NCBI GenBank assembly: GCA_025800385.1
Contig: JAOXRS010000066.1
Coordinates: 186,001-250,000 of the forward strand
Length of the DNA: 64,000 nt
Origin: Candidatus Albibeggiatoa sp. nov. NOAA
GTDB lineage: Bacteria > Pseudomonadota > Gammaproteobacteria > Beggiatoales > Beggiatoaceae
Direction: 5' to 3'
In this document: in pieces, positions 27,554-37,654 of the stretch
How positions within the stretch are numbered: the first letter of the stretch is position 1
How the letters are laid out: the number at the start of each line of letters is the position of its first letter
Notes under the pieces: generated by a model
What the model saw: only the letters and a program-made list of their open reading frames with translations
What the model was told of the DNA's origin: nothing
Databases searched by the model: none
Translations under genes and position numbers: made by a program

Positions 27554-28297
27554 ATGACATTAGCTTTACGTGGGCTTTCAGTCGTAGTTAAACAAAAATA
27601 TTTGGTACAAGATGTCAATTGTGAATTAAATACGGGGCAACTGATTGGGCTATTGGGTACAAATGGCGCAGGCAAAACCTCGTTATTACGTGCGATGGCA
27701 GGGTTGGTTAATTACAGCGGTTCTTTGCAATTTAACCAAACCTTATTGAGCAAACTCACTCGCACTGAATATGCCAAACAAGTTGCGTATTTGGCGCAAA
27801 AACAACCTGTGCATTGGGCGTTGTCGGTTGAACAGGTGGTGGGCTTGGGTCGTATACCACATTTATCTAGTTGGCAAACGTTAACCAGTACCGATCAAGA
27901 TATTATTTATCAAATGATGCAGCAAACAGAAACTATCGATTTTGCCAAACGACCTGTTACTGAATTGTCTGGGGGTGAACAAGCCAGAGTATTATTGGCC
28001 AGAGCCATGGCAGTGCAAGCACCCATATTATTGGCTGATGAGCCTGTCACTTCATTAGACCCTTATCATCAATTACGCGTCATGGAATTATTGCAACAGT
28101 ATGCAGAGCAAGGGCATTTGGTGATTGCAGTGTTACATGATTTTAATTTGGCGGCACGTTTTTGTCAGCAGATTCTATTATTAAATCAAGGGCAGCTGGT
28201 TGCACAAGGCACGCCCCAACAAGTCTTAACCGCAAATAATTTAATGCAAGTGTATCAACTCAGCCAACAAGATTTAAGCTATATACAATATGATTAA
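27554..28297 (+). CDS. ABC transporter ATP-binding protein, siderophore/B12/heme type
   Basis: 247-residue ATPase with Walker A GTNGAGKTS, signature LSGGEQARVLLARA, Walker B PILLADEP and the switch His in AVLHDFN. Length and the ending (GTPQQVLTANNLMQVYQ) place it in the FecE/BtuD/HmuV group that energises import of iron-siderophore, heme or cobalamin. The permease and binding protein are not adjacent, so the substrate is open. A TonB-dependent receptor 6 kb away could share the route but is not linked. The gene stands alone. Confidence 0.85.
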   Translation: MTLALRGLSVVVKQKYLVQDVNCELNTGQLIGLLGTNGAGKTSLLRAMAGLVNYSGSLQFNQTLLSKLTRTEYAKQVAYLAQKQPVHWALSVEQVVGLGRIPHLSSWQTLTSTDQDIIYQMMQQTETIDFAKRPVTELSGGEQARVLLARAMAVQAPILLADEPVTSLDPYHQLRVMELLQQYAEQGHLVIAVLHDFNLAARFCQQILLLNQGQLVAQGTPQQVLTANNLMQVYQLSQQDLSYIQYD

Positions 28298-28499
28298 AAA
28301 GGCAGGAAAAATCACCATTAGACCAAACCAATTCAGTTATAATCATTGAAATCAAACAGTTTTTATTAACCTTCGTTCTAGTTAAAGCTGCTTCGACTTA
28401 TGACATAAAAATCAATAGACCACGTCATTATAAATATAAGTGCAAATATCAAGTATTCACTACACTTATAAATTATAAATATTATATTGGAGAATCCTC

Positions 28500-29810
28500 A
28501 TGTCTATTCAACTCACACCACAAGATGATGATGTATTAAGTAATATTGATTTGGATAAGACAGGTACAATCGTTGAAGATGTTGAAATCTTTTTCGATTT
28601 TTTAGGAGAAGGCCTAGCTATCAGTGATAAATTGAAATCGATTACAGGGCAAAAGTTAATACAACTCGACCAGCTTATGTCTAATCCTCTCAGTCTTGAT
28701 TTAAAACGTCCTGCACAATCATCGTATCCCAATATCAATGGCTTATATTTATTAACACTAAGCTCTGGTTTAGTCAAAAGACAACTGAAAAATAAGAAGT
28801 GGTATTTGGTTCAAAATCAAACCTTGTATAAACAATGGGACATGTTGTCATATGAACAAAAATATCTTAATTTATTAGTGACATGGGTTAGTGCAACCCC
28901 AACTATTCTTGATGAGTGTATTTTTTCCTCACATCCTTTATTTTTTATTCATCGTTGCCTTGGCTGTCTTGAGCATTTACCGAGTAACCAATGGGCAGAG
29001 CCAGCATGTATTTTGATAGATTTTGAACGTAAAGGCGGTTTGTTCAACCTATGTTTAGCCGATATGTTTGGTTTTATGGAGTTACAGACTGAACCAAGGC
29101 AAACAAGGTGGCAAGTGAATCAGCTCAAGTTAACCGATATAGGGTTTGCTTTGTCACGGTTGTTATATAAAGAATTTACCCAAACTGATGAAGCCGATAT
29201 GCTGAATAGCCAACATGACTTATTCGGCCAAAAAGAAGTACCTACCGATATTTTTGAATATGCTTTAGCCCCTTATTTTCCACATTGGTCATACTTATCA
29301 CCTTATCCAGAATCTAAGCACTCGGGTCGTTATACGCTTTGTTTAACCATCGATCACTATACTGCACAAGCCACTTTTTCTGTTTCTCATTATACAACTT
29401 TGCATGAGTTGGCTTTATTTATATTGGAAGAATTGATTGATTTTGATATGGATCACTTATACCGTTTTCACTATCAAGATGCCCGTTGTCAGAACAAAGT
29501 AGTTTACCATCCAAATATGTATGATGATGACTTTGGCGATGATGAAATGCAAGAATGCAAATGTGGCGATGAGATTTCATTGCAAGATATTAATTTTGAT
29601 GTGGGGCAATCATTTGATTTTGTTTATGACTTAGGTGAGCAATGGACTTTTCATCTTTTAGTGACAGACTTTACCGAAGGTGGTGAAGATGACCCACCGC
29701 TTATTATAGAAACAAGGGGTGAACCCCCAAAGCAGTACGGCTATTATGAAGATGGCAAAAGTGATGATGATGAGGAAGAAGACGAGGAAGAAGATTGTGA
29801 ACTAGATTGA
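28500..29810 (+). CDS. Protein with C-terminal plasmid pRiA4b ORF-3-like domain
   Basis: 436 residues. The C-terminal half (about 275-410) matches the pRiA4b ORF-3 / IS1096-TnpR type domain: it starts RYTLCLTIDHY, continues with ELALFILEEL and has the hallmark VYDLGEQWTFHLLV. A CKCG pair occurs in this domain. The N-terminal half (1-270) is unlike anything I can name. The tail (about 415-436) is a run of Asp and Glu. The ATG at 28500 is preceded by GGAG. The domain name comes from mobile elements, but no transposase, terminal repeat or duplication surrounds it. Function unknown. Confidence 0.75.
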   Translation: MSIQLTPQDDDVLSNIDLDKTGTIVEDVEIFFDFLGEGLAISDKLKSITGQKLIQLDQLMSNPLSLDLKRPAQSSYPNINGLYLLTLSSGLVKRQLKNKKWYLVQNQTLYKQWDMLSYEQKYLNLLVTWVSATPTILDECIFSSHPLFFIHRCLGCLEHLPSNQWAEPACILIDFERKGGLFNLCLADMFGFMELQTEPRQTRWQVNQLKLTDIGFALSRLLYKEFTQTDEADMLNSQHDLFGQKEVPTDIFEYALAPYFPHWSYLSPYPESKHSGRYTLCLTIDHYTAQATFSVSHYTTLHELALFILEELIDFDMDHLYRFHYQDARCQNKVVYHPNMYDDDFGDDEMQECKCGDEISLQDINFDVGQSFDFVYDLGEQWTFHLLVTDFTEGGEDDPPLIIETRGEPPKQYGYYEDGKSDDDEEEDEEEDCELD

Positions 29811-29888
29811 GATTGATTTCCATAAAATGCCATTTTTCGGTAAACTTTTGATAAGATAGCCATACCCAAATAAGGGAGACAGATTTTT

Positions 29889-30263
29889 ATGGATAGACGT
29901 TGCTGGCTTAGCGCGATGGTCTCATTTTTAGTTGTCGGTTGTACCACCTCACAAAATATTGAGCACCGAGGTTGTGATGTAACTGATCCTGATATTCGTG
30001 GTTATTATCAAGGCCCTTGTAATACCCAAGGACAAGCGCATGGTTATGGTAAATCAGTAGGAACGGATACTTATCAGGGTGACTTTTATTCTGGCTTAAA
30101 GCATGGTAAAGGTGTTTATATTTGGCGTAATGGTGATCGTTATACAGGCCAATTTAAAGCAGATAGACCGCATGGCCGTGGGGTGATGATGTATATCGAT
30201 GGTTGGCGTGAGGAAGGCATTTGGCAAGATGGTATTCCCACCCAAACCAAATTGCTTCAGTAG
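29889..30263 (+). CDS. MORN-repeat lipoprotein
   Basis: 124 residues. A lipoprotein signal ends in VVGC (Cys18), so it is probably anchored to the outer or inner membrane. Residues 52-112 hold three MORN-type repeats (GYGKSVGTDTYQGDF, GKGVYIWRNGDRYTGQF, GRGVMMYIDGWREEGIW). A GGGAG ribosome site precedes the ATG. MORN motifs bind surfaces or proteins in various contexts and do not tell the role here. It ends at a hairpin shared with the convergent argG. Confidence 0.75.
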   Translation: MDRRCWLSAMVSFLVVGCTTSQNIEHRGCDVTDPDIRGYYQGPCNTQGQAHGYGKSVGTDTYQGDFYSGLKHGKGVYIWRNGDRYTGQFKADRPHGRGVMMYIDGWREEGIWQDGIPTQTKLLQ

Positions 30264-30268
30264 CCTTG

Positions 30269-30301
30269 AGGACTCGCAGTCTTTTTATGATTGCAAGTCC
30301 T
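30269..30301. terminator. Hairpin between MORN gene and argG
   Basis: AGGACTCGCA (30269-30278) and TGCAAGTCCT (30292-30301) form a 10-position stem with one mismatch and a 13-base loop, placed between convergent stops. T-rich but not a pure T tract follows on the plus strand. Confidence 0.5.
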
Positions 30302-30311
30302 TTAGATGTTA

Positions 30312-31532
30312 TTAATCGAATGAGCGACCTAATTGTGTTGCAATTCGCATCCGCAATGCGTTGAGTTTGATAAAGCCGCCTGCATCTTTCTGATCGTAAG
30401 CCCCTTCATCATCTTCAAATGTCGCGATATTGCTATCAAATAAGCTGTCTGTATCTGATTTACGTCCTGTCACGGTCACGTTGCCTTTATACAATTTGAC
30501 ACGCACTAAGCCGTTAACATTGAGCTGTGATTCATCGATTAATTTTTGTAATAATTCACGCTCTGGACTCCACCAGTAACCGTTATAAACCAATGAAGCA
30601 TAACGTGGCATTAACTCATCTTTTAAGTGAGCCACTTCACGATCCAATGTTAAGGATTCAATCGCACGGTGCGCTCTTAACATGATTGTGCCTCCCGGTG
30701 TTTCGTAACAACCACGGGATTTCATGCCCACGTAACGGTTTTCAACAATATCTAAACGGCCTACACCATTTTCACCACCGACTTTATTTAAGTAAGCCAA
30801 TACTTCTGCAGGGGTCATGCTCTTGCCATCAATCGCAACAATGTCACCATGCTTGTATTCAAATTCTAAAATAGTTGGATCATCTGGGGCTTTTTCTGGA
30901 GACACAGACCAACGCCACATGTCTTCTTCTGGTGCAGCCCATGGGTCTTCTAAAATGTCACCTTCGTAAGAGATGTGTAATAAGTTCGCATCCATGGAGT
31001 AAGGTGATTTTGTACCACGTTTCATTTCAATTGGGATATTGTTTTCTTCTGCATATTTCAATAATTTATCACGCGAGTTCAAGTCCCATTCACGCCAAGG
31101 CGCAATTACTTTAATGTCAGGACGTAATGCATATGCACCTAATTCAAAACGCACTTGGTCATTGCCTTTACCCGTTGCACCGTGAGAAATCGCTTCTGCG
31201 CCTGTGTCATTGGCAATTTTAATCATGTGTTTAGCGATCAATGGGCGAGCGATGGACGTGCCTAACAAATATTCGCCTTCGTAAATCGTATTGGCGCGGA
31301 ACATAGGGTAAACATAATCACGGACAAACTCTTCTCGTAAGTCTTCGATAAAAATTTCTTTTACGCCGAGGGCTTCGGCTTTTGTACGTGCAGGTTCTAG
31401 CTCTTCACCTTGGCCAATATCAGCGGTAAAGGTGACAATTTCACAATCGTATTCGTTTTGTAACCATTTTAAAATGACAGAGGTATCTAAGCCACCAGAG
31501 TAGGCTAATACAACTTTTTTGACTGTTGACAT
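30312..31532 (-). CDS. argG: Argininosuccinate synthase
   Basis: ATP-dependent joining of citrulline and aspartate, the penultimate step of arginine synthesis. 406 residues, the usual length. The N-terminal ATP pyrophosphatase motif [26 protein letters not shown] and [15 protein letters not shown] are all present, as are the aspartate- and citrulline-binding regions. It is monocistronic here, with 313 bases upstream and a hairpin downstream. Identity is secure. Confidence 0.97.
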   Translation of the reverse strand: MSTVKKVVLAYSGGLDTSVILKWLQNEYDCEIVTFTADIGQGEELEPARTKAEALGVKEIFIEDLREEFVRDYVYPMFRANTIYEGEYLLGTSIARPLIAKHMIKIANDTGAEAISHGATGKGNDQVRFELGAYALRPDIKVIAPWREWDLNSRDKLLKYAEENNIPIEMKRGTKSPYSMDANLLHISYEGDILEDPWAAPEEDMWRWSVSPEKAPDDPTILEFEYKHGDIVAIDGKSMTPAEVLAYLNKVGGENGVGRLDIVENRYVGMKSRGCYETPGGTIMLRAHRAIESLTLDREVAHLKDELMPRYASLVYNGYWWSPERELLQKLIDESQLNVNGLVRVKLYKGNVTVTGRKSDTDSLFDSNIATFEDDEGAYDQKDAGGFIKLNALRMRIATQLGRSFD

Positions 31533-31845
31533 AGTTTTTCCAAAAAAATGTATATGTTATTTTTGTTTATGTAGTGAGTGAATGGTGAGCTATTTTCAAT
31601 ACATACAGTATATTTTCTGTTGTTATTGGCCAATTGCTCAATGGTCAGACGGGGAATCATATCATGATGATAAGGTTCAAGCTGCTTCTAATTTTGTTTT
31701 CTGTGATTAAAAAGTTGAAAATATCGCATATAGCATTATCAAAAGACTTGAGGTAGATTTATCATCTTGATATTGGTTTTTGAGCGGATGCCTTGTTGTA
31801 TCAACTTAAATAGCCATTTTATGAAAAATATCGGAGGATGTATTA
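31533..31845. other. Divergent intergenic region argG / yceI-like
   Basis: 313 bases holding both promoters. A 10-base perfect palindrome ATTGGCCAAT is at 31625-31634; no other structure or small gene was noticed. Confidence 0.45.
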
Positions 31846-32421
31846 ATGAAAAAATTACTTGCTGTTGGTTTATTAGGTTGTTTGTCTTGGTCAGCACAAG
31901 CCGATTGGGTATTAGATAATGCGAACACTGCTGTCAGCTTTGTCACGATCAAATTAGATCATATTGCTGAAATTGGTAGTTTTAAACAGCTTACAGGCAA
32001 TATTGACGATCAAGGTCAAGCTGAGGTGAAAATTGATTTAACCAGTGTTGACACCTTAATTCCTATTCGTGATGAGCGTATGCAAGCCCATTTATTTAAA
32101 ACAGAAACTTATGCACATGCCACAATTACAGCGCAATTAGATGCAGGGAAGTTGGATGGGCTGGCTGCAGGACAAATGATGTCGATGGATTTTACTGGAC
32201 AGTTGAATTTACACGGTGAAGATCAAGAAATTAAAACCACAGTGACTGTGAGTCGTTTATCTGATAATCAATTATTGGTTGCAAGTCAAAAGCCGATTGT
32301 AGTGAATGCTGAACAGTATAAACTTGCCAATGGGGTGAATAAATTAAGAGAAATCGCAGGCTTACCAAGTATTAGTTATGCTGTACCTGTGAATTTTGTG
32401 TTGAGTTTTAATAACCAATAA
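31846..32421 (+). CDS. YceI-family periplasmic lipocalin-like protein
   Basis: 191 residues with a signal peptide (1-19, cut near ADWVLD). The mature chain follows the YceI pattern: VLDNANTAVSFVTIKLDH, FKQLTGNI, then DLTSVDTLIPIRDERMQAHLF and the closing VPVNFVLSFN. YceI proteins are beta barrels binding isoprenoid or other hydrophobic ligands in the periplasm. A GGAGG ribosome site precedes the ATG at 31846. It stands alone, with no cytochrome b561 gene beside it. Confidence 0.9.
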   Translation: MKKLLAVGLLGCLSWSAQADWVLDNANTAVSFVTIKLDHIAEIGSFKQLTGNIDDQGQAEVKIDLTSVDTLIPIRDERMQAHLFKTETYAHATITAQLDAGKLDGLAAGQMMSMDFTGQLNLHGEDQEIKTTVTVSRLSDNQLLVASQKPIVVNAEQYKLANGVNKLREIAGLPSISYAVPVNFVLSFNNQ

Positions 32422-32816
32422 ACCTCATTCTCAATTCTCATTACTTCTCTCAATTTTGTATTTTTATGGATTGGGGGGAGTAGCCGTTTATGTTCTCATC
32501 AATAGATCAAACCCCATAATTTTTTTACAATTGCAATATTCTCCTCGATTTTGACACTCTTTATTATTTTTAGAAATGAAAATCAAACATCTCACGACAA
32601 CCTCTTTTAGATAAAAAACGCGTTTTATTATCATTTATATTGTAAATATAGGTAACGTTAAATTTTACCTAATTTGCAAAGCTAACAACCTCAGTAAAAT
32701 ACTATTTAATTCCTATTTTTAAATAACTAATGTATAGATAAAATTGCCCAATAAGGATAGAATGCTGGTGCAGAGTTGTCAGACTCAAAACTAAACCTTC
32801 AAAGGAGAAACTGAAG
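32422..32816. other. AT-rich region upstream of the cytochrome c gene
   Basis: 395 bases, no coding frame. A 12-base palindrome AAAACGCGTTTT lies at 32615-32626, about 190 bases before the cytochrome start. Promoter elements are not clear enough to place. Confidence 0.45.
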
Positions 32817-33344
32817 ATGCAATTAAAAACTGTATTAACAAGTTTAGCTATCGCTGGTGCTTTATCAACTCAAGTTGCTGTTGCTGACCTTTCATCTACA
32901 CTTTCTGGTGCGCTTGACTCAGCTAAAGAAGCTGCAACAAGTGCAGCTACAGACGCTGTAGCAAATACGGTTGCTTCTGTAACAGGCGCAGCTCCAGCTA
33001 TCAAACCGGGTGACTATGACGATTTCAATGCTTTCGTTACTAAAGCGGGTATCATGCCTCCTTGCACAACCTGTCACAAATTAGATAGCAAATTAGTAGG
33101 CCCTTCTTACAATGCTGTTGCATTATATTATGCTGATAAGAAAGATGATGCAGAAGCAATGGCTGCATTAAAAGAAAAAGTAGCGGCGGGTGGTTCTGGC
33201 ACTTGGGGTGCTATCCCTATGCCTGCAAATGGCACTGCAAAGGCTGAAGATATTACGAGTATCTTAGATTGGATTTTAGCTTTAGAAGTTGAAGGTGATG
33301 CTAAAGCGTCAGCACAAGCTGAAGTTGACGCAATGCCTAAATAA
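32817..33344 (+). CDS. Small periplasmic class I cytochrome c
   Basis: 175 residues with a signal peptide (about 1-23, AVADLS). A single heme site CTTCH sits at residues 83-87 and the likely axial Met is M135 in AIPMPAN, the pattern of the c551/c552 electron carriers. KLVGPSY after the heme site also fits. Between the signal and the heme domain is a long Ala/Thr-rich, probably helical segment (about 25-62) not usual in this class, and the C-terminus also ends in an Ala/Glu helix. Likely donor or acceptor in respiration. It is alone, with a strong ribosome site AAAGGAG before the ATG. Confidence 0.88.
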   Translation: MQLKTVLTSLAIAGALSTQVAVADLSSTLSGALDSAKEAATSAATDAVANTVASVTGAAPAIKPGDYDDFNAFVTKAGIMPPCTTCHKLDSKLVGPSYNAVALYYADKKDDAEAMAALKEKVAAGGSGTWGAIPMPANGTAKAEDITSILDWILALEVEGDAKASAQAEVDAMPK

Positions 33345-33358
33345 GCATTAAGTTAATA

Positions 33359-33384
33359 GGAAGTCGTGATAAAACATGACTTCC
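33359..33384. terminator. Bidirectional hairpin between cytochrome c and CBS genes
   Basis: GGAAGTCGTG (33359-33368) and CATGACTTCC (33375-33384) form a 10-bp stem with one G-T pair and a 6-base loop, midway between convergent stops. No T tract on the plus strand. Confidence 0.6.
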
Positions 33385-33394
33385 GTCCACGGCA

Positions 33395-33826
33395 TTAGTT
33401 CATTGCAATAAAATCACGCAAATACTTCACTTCAACAGCAGTTTCACGTAAACGGGCTTTGACTAAATCTCCAATTGATACGATACCAATCACTTTACCT
33501 TCATCAATAACAGGTAAATGACGGAATTTATGTTGAGTCATTAAAACTTGAGCCTCATCAACACTTGTATCCAGTGTGCCAACTACTAAATCTTTAGTCA
33601 TTACATCAACAACAGGTGTCGAAGCCAATTTATCAGCTTGTGTACCACAGAAACGCAACACATCACGTTCAGTTAAAATACCCATTGGAGACTGAGATTC
33701 TCCCGTAACCAATAATGCCCCTACTTTCGCATCGACCATTTTTTGTACAGCAGACAACATCATTTCTGATTCTGACACAGTAATGGTTTCTTGAGATTTT
33801 CCTTCTAACAACGTACGCATTGTCAT
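33395..33826 (-). CDS. Stand-alone CBS-domain pair protein
   Basis: 143 residues made of two CBS motifs (about 10-68 and 74-135), with the typical ILTERDVLRFCG and GIVSIGDLVKARL ends. Such proteins bind adenine nucleotides (AMP, ATP) or NAD-type ligands and regulate partner enzymes. No partner is encoded next to it: the convergent neighbour is a cytochrome and the upstream region is non-coding. The ATG at 33826 has AAGGAAA upstream. Partner and ligand are unknown. Confidence 0.88.
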   Translation of the reverse strand: MTMRTLLEGKSQETITVSESEMMLSAVQKMVDAKVGALLVTGESQSPMGILTERDVLRFCGTQADKLASTPVVDVMTKDLVVGTLDTSVDEAQVLMTQHKFRHLPVIDEGKVIGIVSIGDLVKARLRETAVEVKYLRDFIAMN

Positions 33827-34333
33827 AAAGTATTTCCTTATAAAATACAGGTATTAGCGAGCAAGTCAATTTATCAATGTTAGTAAAATTATCATTTTTA
33901 GATAAGTTATAAAAAATTAAACTTATGTACTAGCATTTTTATAAAAAAACAGGATAAGCTTGAGTTTATGTAAGCCTCATTATTATATTTTAAATTTATA
34001 CTTATATAAACAGGTTTTGCAGAATACTAAAAAGCTATGACAAAAAAGCAAACTTACTTTGTTTAATTTTGAAAATATTTCAACATGTTAAACATCTTTA
34101 TACAGAATAAATACTGACATATTTACAAGGTTTTATAAGAATAATTATATAACAATTTTACTCAAATGCTATATTAAAACGTTGGGATACTTTAGTACGT
34201 GCATTAAAAAGTTTCTTAACACATTATAATTATAAAAAACAATAAAAGATCAAGTAACTTGAGGGTTTATATAAACTATTTTCTATATTGACTTCAATTA
34301 TTTATCTAGTTTAGAGCCACCTACACCAAAAGC
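33827..34333. other. Long AT-rich intergenic region before the TonB receptor
   Basis: 507 bases, very AT-rich, between divergent genes. I see no open frame of sense, no repeat and no clear Fur box; the AT content makes motif matching unreliable. Confidence 0.45.
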
Positions 34334-36538
34334 ATGAAAATGAGAAGAATAATTATTTATAGCTTAGTGAGCTATGTGTTGTTTGTTTCTAGTTGCTTCG
34401 CTAGTGATGGGAAGGAGCGCGAGTTAATTCATGAGTTACGTCAGCTTCATTTGTCAGAATTACTGGATATTGTGGTATTAGATGATGTGTTTGATATTTT
34501 TGATGCATTAGTTGAAGTACAAAAAGTCTCTGTCGCAACAGGTCAAGAACAAGACATTGCTCACGTACCCGCTGTTACCAGCATTATTACCGCCCAAGAT
34601 ATAGAAGCAATGGGAGCAACCCATTTAGATCAAGTTTTAGAAACCATTCCGGGATTACACGTTGGGCACAGTACGTTAAGTTATAACTCACAATATTTTA
34701 TTCGTGGCATTTACTCCGCTCAAAATGTGCAAACGTTGTTGCTGATTAATGGGATTCCGCTTAAAAGTCTTTTTGCTGGTGAAAGGCAACGGGTTTGGAG
34801 TCAAGTCTCTCTGAACCAAATTGCGAGAATTGAAGTGATGCGTGGGCCGGGGTCAGCATTATATGGTGCAGATGCATTTGCTGGTGTGATTAACATCATT
34901 ACTAAAACTGCTTTAGATATAAATGGTACACAAGTGGGGACTAGGGTCGGTAGTTTTGATACTTACGAAGCATGGGCGCAACATGGCAAACGTTATGGTG
35001 ATGTCGATGTAGGCATGATGTTGAATTATTATAAAACCCAAGGGCATAATGAAATTTTACAAGCTGATGGACAAACCCATTACGACAAAGTACACGGGAC
35101 ACAGGCCTCTTTAGCTCCATCGGATATACCGTTACAACGAGAAATGATAGAAGCTCGTGTCGATCTCGGTTACGAGCCAAATTATGCTAATCACTTGCGT
35201 TTACGTTTGGGCTATCAAGGTCAGTTTGATATTGGCACAGGCACAGGTGTTAATCAAACTTTAGATAAATTAGGATATTACGACTCAGAAACCCTGAGTA
35301 TAGATTTAACCCATACACTCACGCCTGAATCCTTAAATAATTGGGAATTTACCAATCGAATTAGTTTTAGAGATACGTATTATCAAGCGAATGAGCAACG
35401 TGTTGCCCCTCCGGGTTTTAAAGGAGTGTATGCTAAAGGACGTGTGGGCATACCTTATTTAGCACAAACCAATACTTATTTAGATTTTGTTGCCGCATAT
35501 TCTGGGTTGACCTCTCACCATATTCGGACAGGACTGGGATATTTCTATGGCGATGTTGATGAAATTTCGCAATTTATGAACTTTGGCCCTGATCGTAATG
35601 GCAAACCGATTCCCGTGAATACACCACACTATGTTGATTTATCAGATTCACCTTATACATTTATTTCAGAAACCGCCCGCAGCAGTTGGTACGCTTTTAT
35701 TCAAGATACATGGAATATCACCGATCATTTATCATTGACTTCAGGCTTGCGTTACGACCGTTATGATGATGTTGGTTCAACCTTTAATCCGCGTCTGGCA
35801 TTGGTGTGGCAAGCATCGGATAACTTAACCGCTAAGTTATTATATGGTGAAGCGTTCCGTGCCCCCACCTTTTCTGAAATCCATATTTATAGCCCTTTGC
35901 TTATCGGTAATCCAAACTTAAAACCTGAACGGATTAGAACATGGGAACTGGCTTTGAATTATTACTTAAAACACAATGTATATTTAGGCGCAAATGTTTA
36001 CACTTATCGGATCAGTGATGGAATTCAAACGTACTATGACCCTGAAGCCCAAGCTAAACAAGAACCAACTATTTTAAATACAGGTAGTTATAAAGGCCAT
36101 GGTTTTGAGCTAGAGACTCGTTGGAAATTAAATGCGCGCATGAGTTTGATGGCAAATTACAGCTATCAGCAAAGTATTGATGAAACGGCAAATAGTGATG
36201 TCGGCATGTTACCCACTCAAACAGCTTATTTACGCTTTGACTGGTTATTAGGCCACCATTGGTATTTAAATTCGCAAGTGCATTGGATTGCAGGCCGTAA
36301 ACGAGCAGCCAGAGACCCAAGACCAGAAACACCTGATTACACAACGTTAGATTTAGCTTTCCGCTATAAAAAACTGGAAGATAGTCATTGGAATGTGGCT
36401 TTTGGGGTGAAAAATATATTTGATGAAACTGTCAAAGAACCGTCTGTTGGTATCAACCCAAGCGGCTTTATTAGTATTCCGAATGATTTTCCGATGGCAG
36501 GCAGACAGTATTTTCTTGAACTTCGTTATCAATTTTAA
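34334..36538 (+). CDS. TonB-dependent outer-membrane receptor
   Basis: 734 residues with a signal peptide (about 1-24, SCFASDG). The plug domain (about 70-195) begins with a possible TonB box near VQKVSVATG and contains DIEAMGATHLDQVLETIPGL and RIEVMRGPGSALYGADAFAGVINI. A 22-strand barrel follows, and the chain ends YFLELRYQF with the C-terminal Phe expected of outer-membrane proteins. The ligand (siderophore, heme, cobalamin or other) cannot be told. It has no cotranscribed partners, and 507 bases of AT-rich DNA precede it. TonB/ExbBD are not in the window. Confidence 0.93.
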   Translation: MKMRRIIIYSLVSYVLFVSSCFASDGKERELIHELRQLHLSELLDIVVLDDVFDIFDALVEVQKVSVATGQEQDIAHVPAVTSIITAQDIEAMGATHLDQVLETIPGLHVGHSTLSYNSQYFIRGIYSAQNVQTLLLINGIPLKSLFAGERQRVWSQVSLNQIARIEVMRGPGSALYGADAFAGVINIITKTALDINGTQVGTRVGSFDTYEAWAQHGKRYGDVDVGMMLNYYKTQGHNEILQADGQTHYDKVHGTQASLAPSDIPLQREMIEARVDLGYEPNYANHLRLRLGYQGQFDIGTGTGVNQTLDKLGYYDSETLSIDLTHTLTPESLNNWEFTNRISFRDTYYQANEQRVAPPGFKGVYAKGRVGIPYLAQTNTYLDFVAAYSGLTSHHIRTGLGYFYGDVDEISQFMNFGPDRNGKPIPVNTPHYVDLSDSPYTFISETARSSWYAFIQDTWNITDHLSLTSGLRYDRYDDVGSTFNPRLALVWQASDNLTAKLLYGEAFRAPTFSEIHIYSPLLIGNPNLKPERIRTWELALNYYLKHNVYLGANVYTYRISDGIQTYYDPEAQAKQEPTILNTGSYKGHGFELETRWKLNARMSLMANYSYQQSIDETANSDVGMLPTQTAYLRFDWLLGHHWYLNSQVHWIAGRKRAARDPRPETPDYTTLDLAFRYKKLEDSHWNVAFGVKNIFDETVKEPSVGINPSGFISIPNDFPMAGRQYFLELRYQF

Positions 36539-36589
36539 TGTAGATGCTGATTTTACAAAGCAGTAAGATCATACTGTCTCTAAATTATG

Positions 36590-37654
36590 TCATAACTTGA
36601 GGTCTTCAGCGGGCGCACGCGGCCAAGCCCGAAGTAGTGCCTTTACCAGTGTGGCCAATGGAATGGCAAAGAAAACGCCCCAAACGCCCCACATGCCACC
36701 AAACACTAAAACGGCTACGATAATCGCAACAGGGTGTAAGTTGACGGCTTCGGAGAATAATAAGGGTACAAGGACATTACCGTCTAAAGCTTGAATAATT
36801 CCATAAGCAGAAATCACCCAAATAAATTCTGAACTCCAACCCCATTGGAAATAAGCCACGACCACAACAGGTAAAGTCACCAATGTTGCACCAACGTAAG
36901 GGATGATGACAGATAAACCGACTAAAACAGCGAGTAACGGGGTGTAATTTAAACCCATAAATGCAAACGTGATATAACTGGCTGTTCCGACGATGAAAAT
37001 CTCATACACCTTGCCGCGAATGTAATTACCCATTTGCGCATCCATTTCGCGCCATAAACGATTAGCTACGTGGCGTTCTTTTGGTAAAAAGCTTACCAGC
37101 CAACTTAAAATTAATTTCTTGTCTTTTAAAAAGAAAAACACTAATAGAGGCACAAGAATGAAATACACTAAAACGGTGATTAAGATTGGGATTGACGCTA
37201 AAGAATAGGAAAGCAAAGACTGTCCTGCATTGCGTACGCCTGAGCGGATTGAATTTATTAAAGACCCAACTTGTTCTACGGTGACAAAATCAGGATAACG
37301 TTCAGGTAATTGCAATAATATTTGATGCCCGTGGGCGATCATGGTAGGTAATTCTTGAATAAATTGAGAAGTTTGCTGATATAAAAGCGGTAGTAAAACC
37401 AATAGAATGAAAGTTAGCAGTGTCATGAAGGTCATATATACAAAGAACACGGCCAAAAATCGCGGTATATGCTGTTCTAGGCTTTTGACAATCCCTTCTA
37501 ACATATAGGCGATAATCATACTCGCCAACACAGGTGCTAGCATTTGGCTCATGGTCATAATAACGGTAAAACCACCAACGAGCAAAATAGCCAGCAAAAC
37601 AGCCTGTGGGTCAGAAAAATATTTATTAAACCAACGACTTAAAACATTAATCAT
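36590..37654 (-). CDS. AI-2E/PerM-family membrane transporter
   Basis: 354 residues with about eight helices and the family region LVGLSVIIPYVGATLVTLPV, characteristic of the AI-2E (PerM/YdiK) group. Proteins of this group move small molecules or ions; one well-known case exports autoinducer-2, others are Na+/H+ antiporters, so the substrate is not fixed by sequence. Its ATG overlaps the stop of the upstream small gene by four bases (ATGA), so the two are coupled. Confidence 0.88.
   Translation of the reverse strand: MINVLSRWFNKYFSDPQAVLLAILLVGGFTVIMTMSQMLAPVLASMIIAYMLEGIVKSLEQHIPRFLAVFFVYMTFMTLLTFILLVLLPLLYQQTSQFIQELPTMIAHGHQILLQLPERYPDFVTVEQVGSLINSIRSGVRNAGQSLLSYSLASIPILITVLVYFILVPLLVFFFLKDKKLILSWLVSFLPKERHVANRLWREMDAQMGNYIRGKVYEIFIVGTASYITFAFMGLNYTPLLAVLVGLSVIIPYVGATLVTLPVVVVAYFQWGWSSEFIWVISAYGIIQALDGNVLVPLLFSEAVNLHPVAIIVAVLVFGGMWGVWGVFFAIPLATLVKALLRAWPRAPAEDLKL

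Noticed and set aside
28500-29810. Possible insertion sequence
   Set aside because: The pRiA4b ORF-3-like domain alone is not enough: no transposase, inverted terminal repeats or target duplication are visible.
34000-34333. Fur box before the TonB receptor
   Set aside because: Only AT-rich partial matches at about background level; nothing better than chance by eye.
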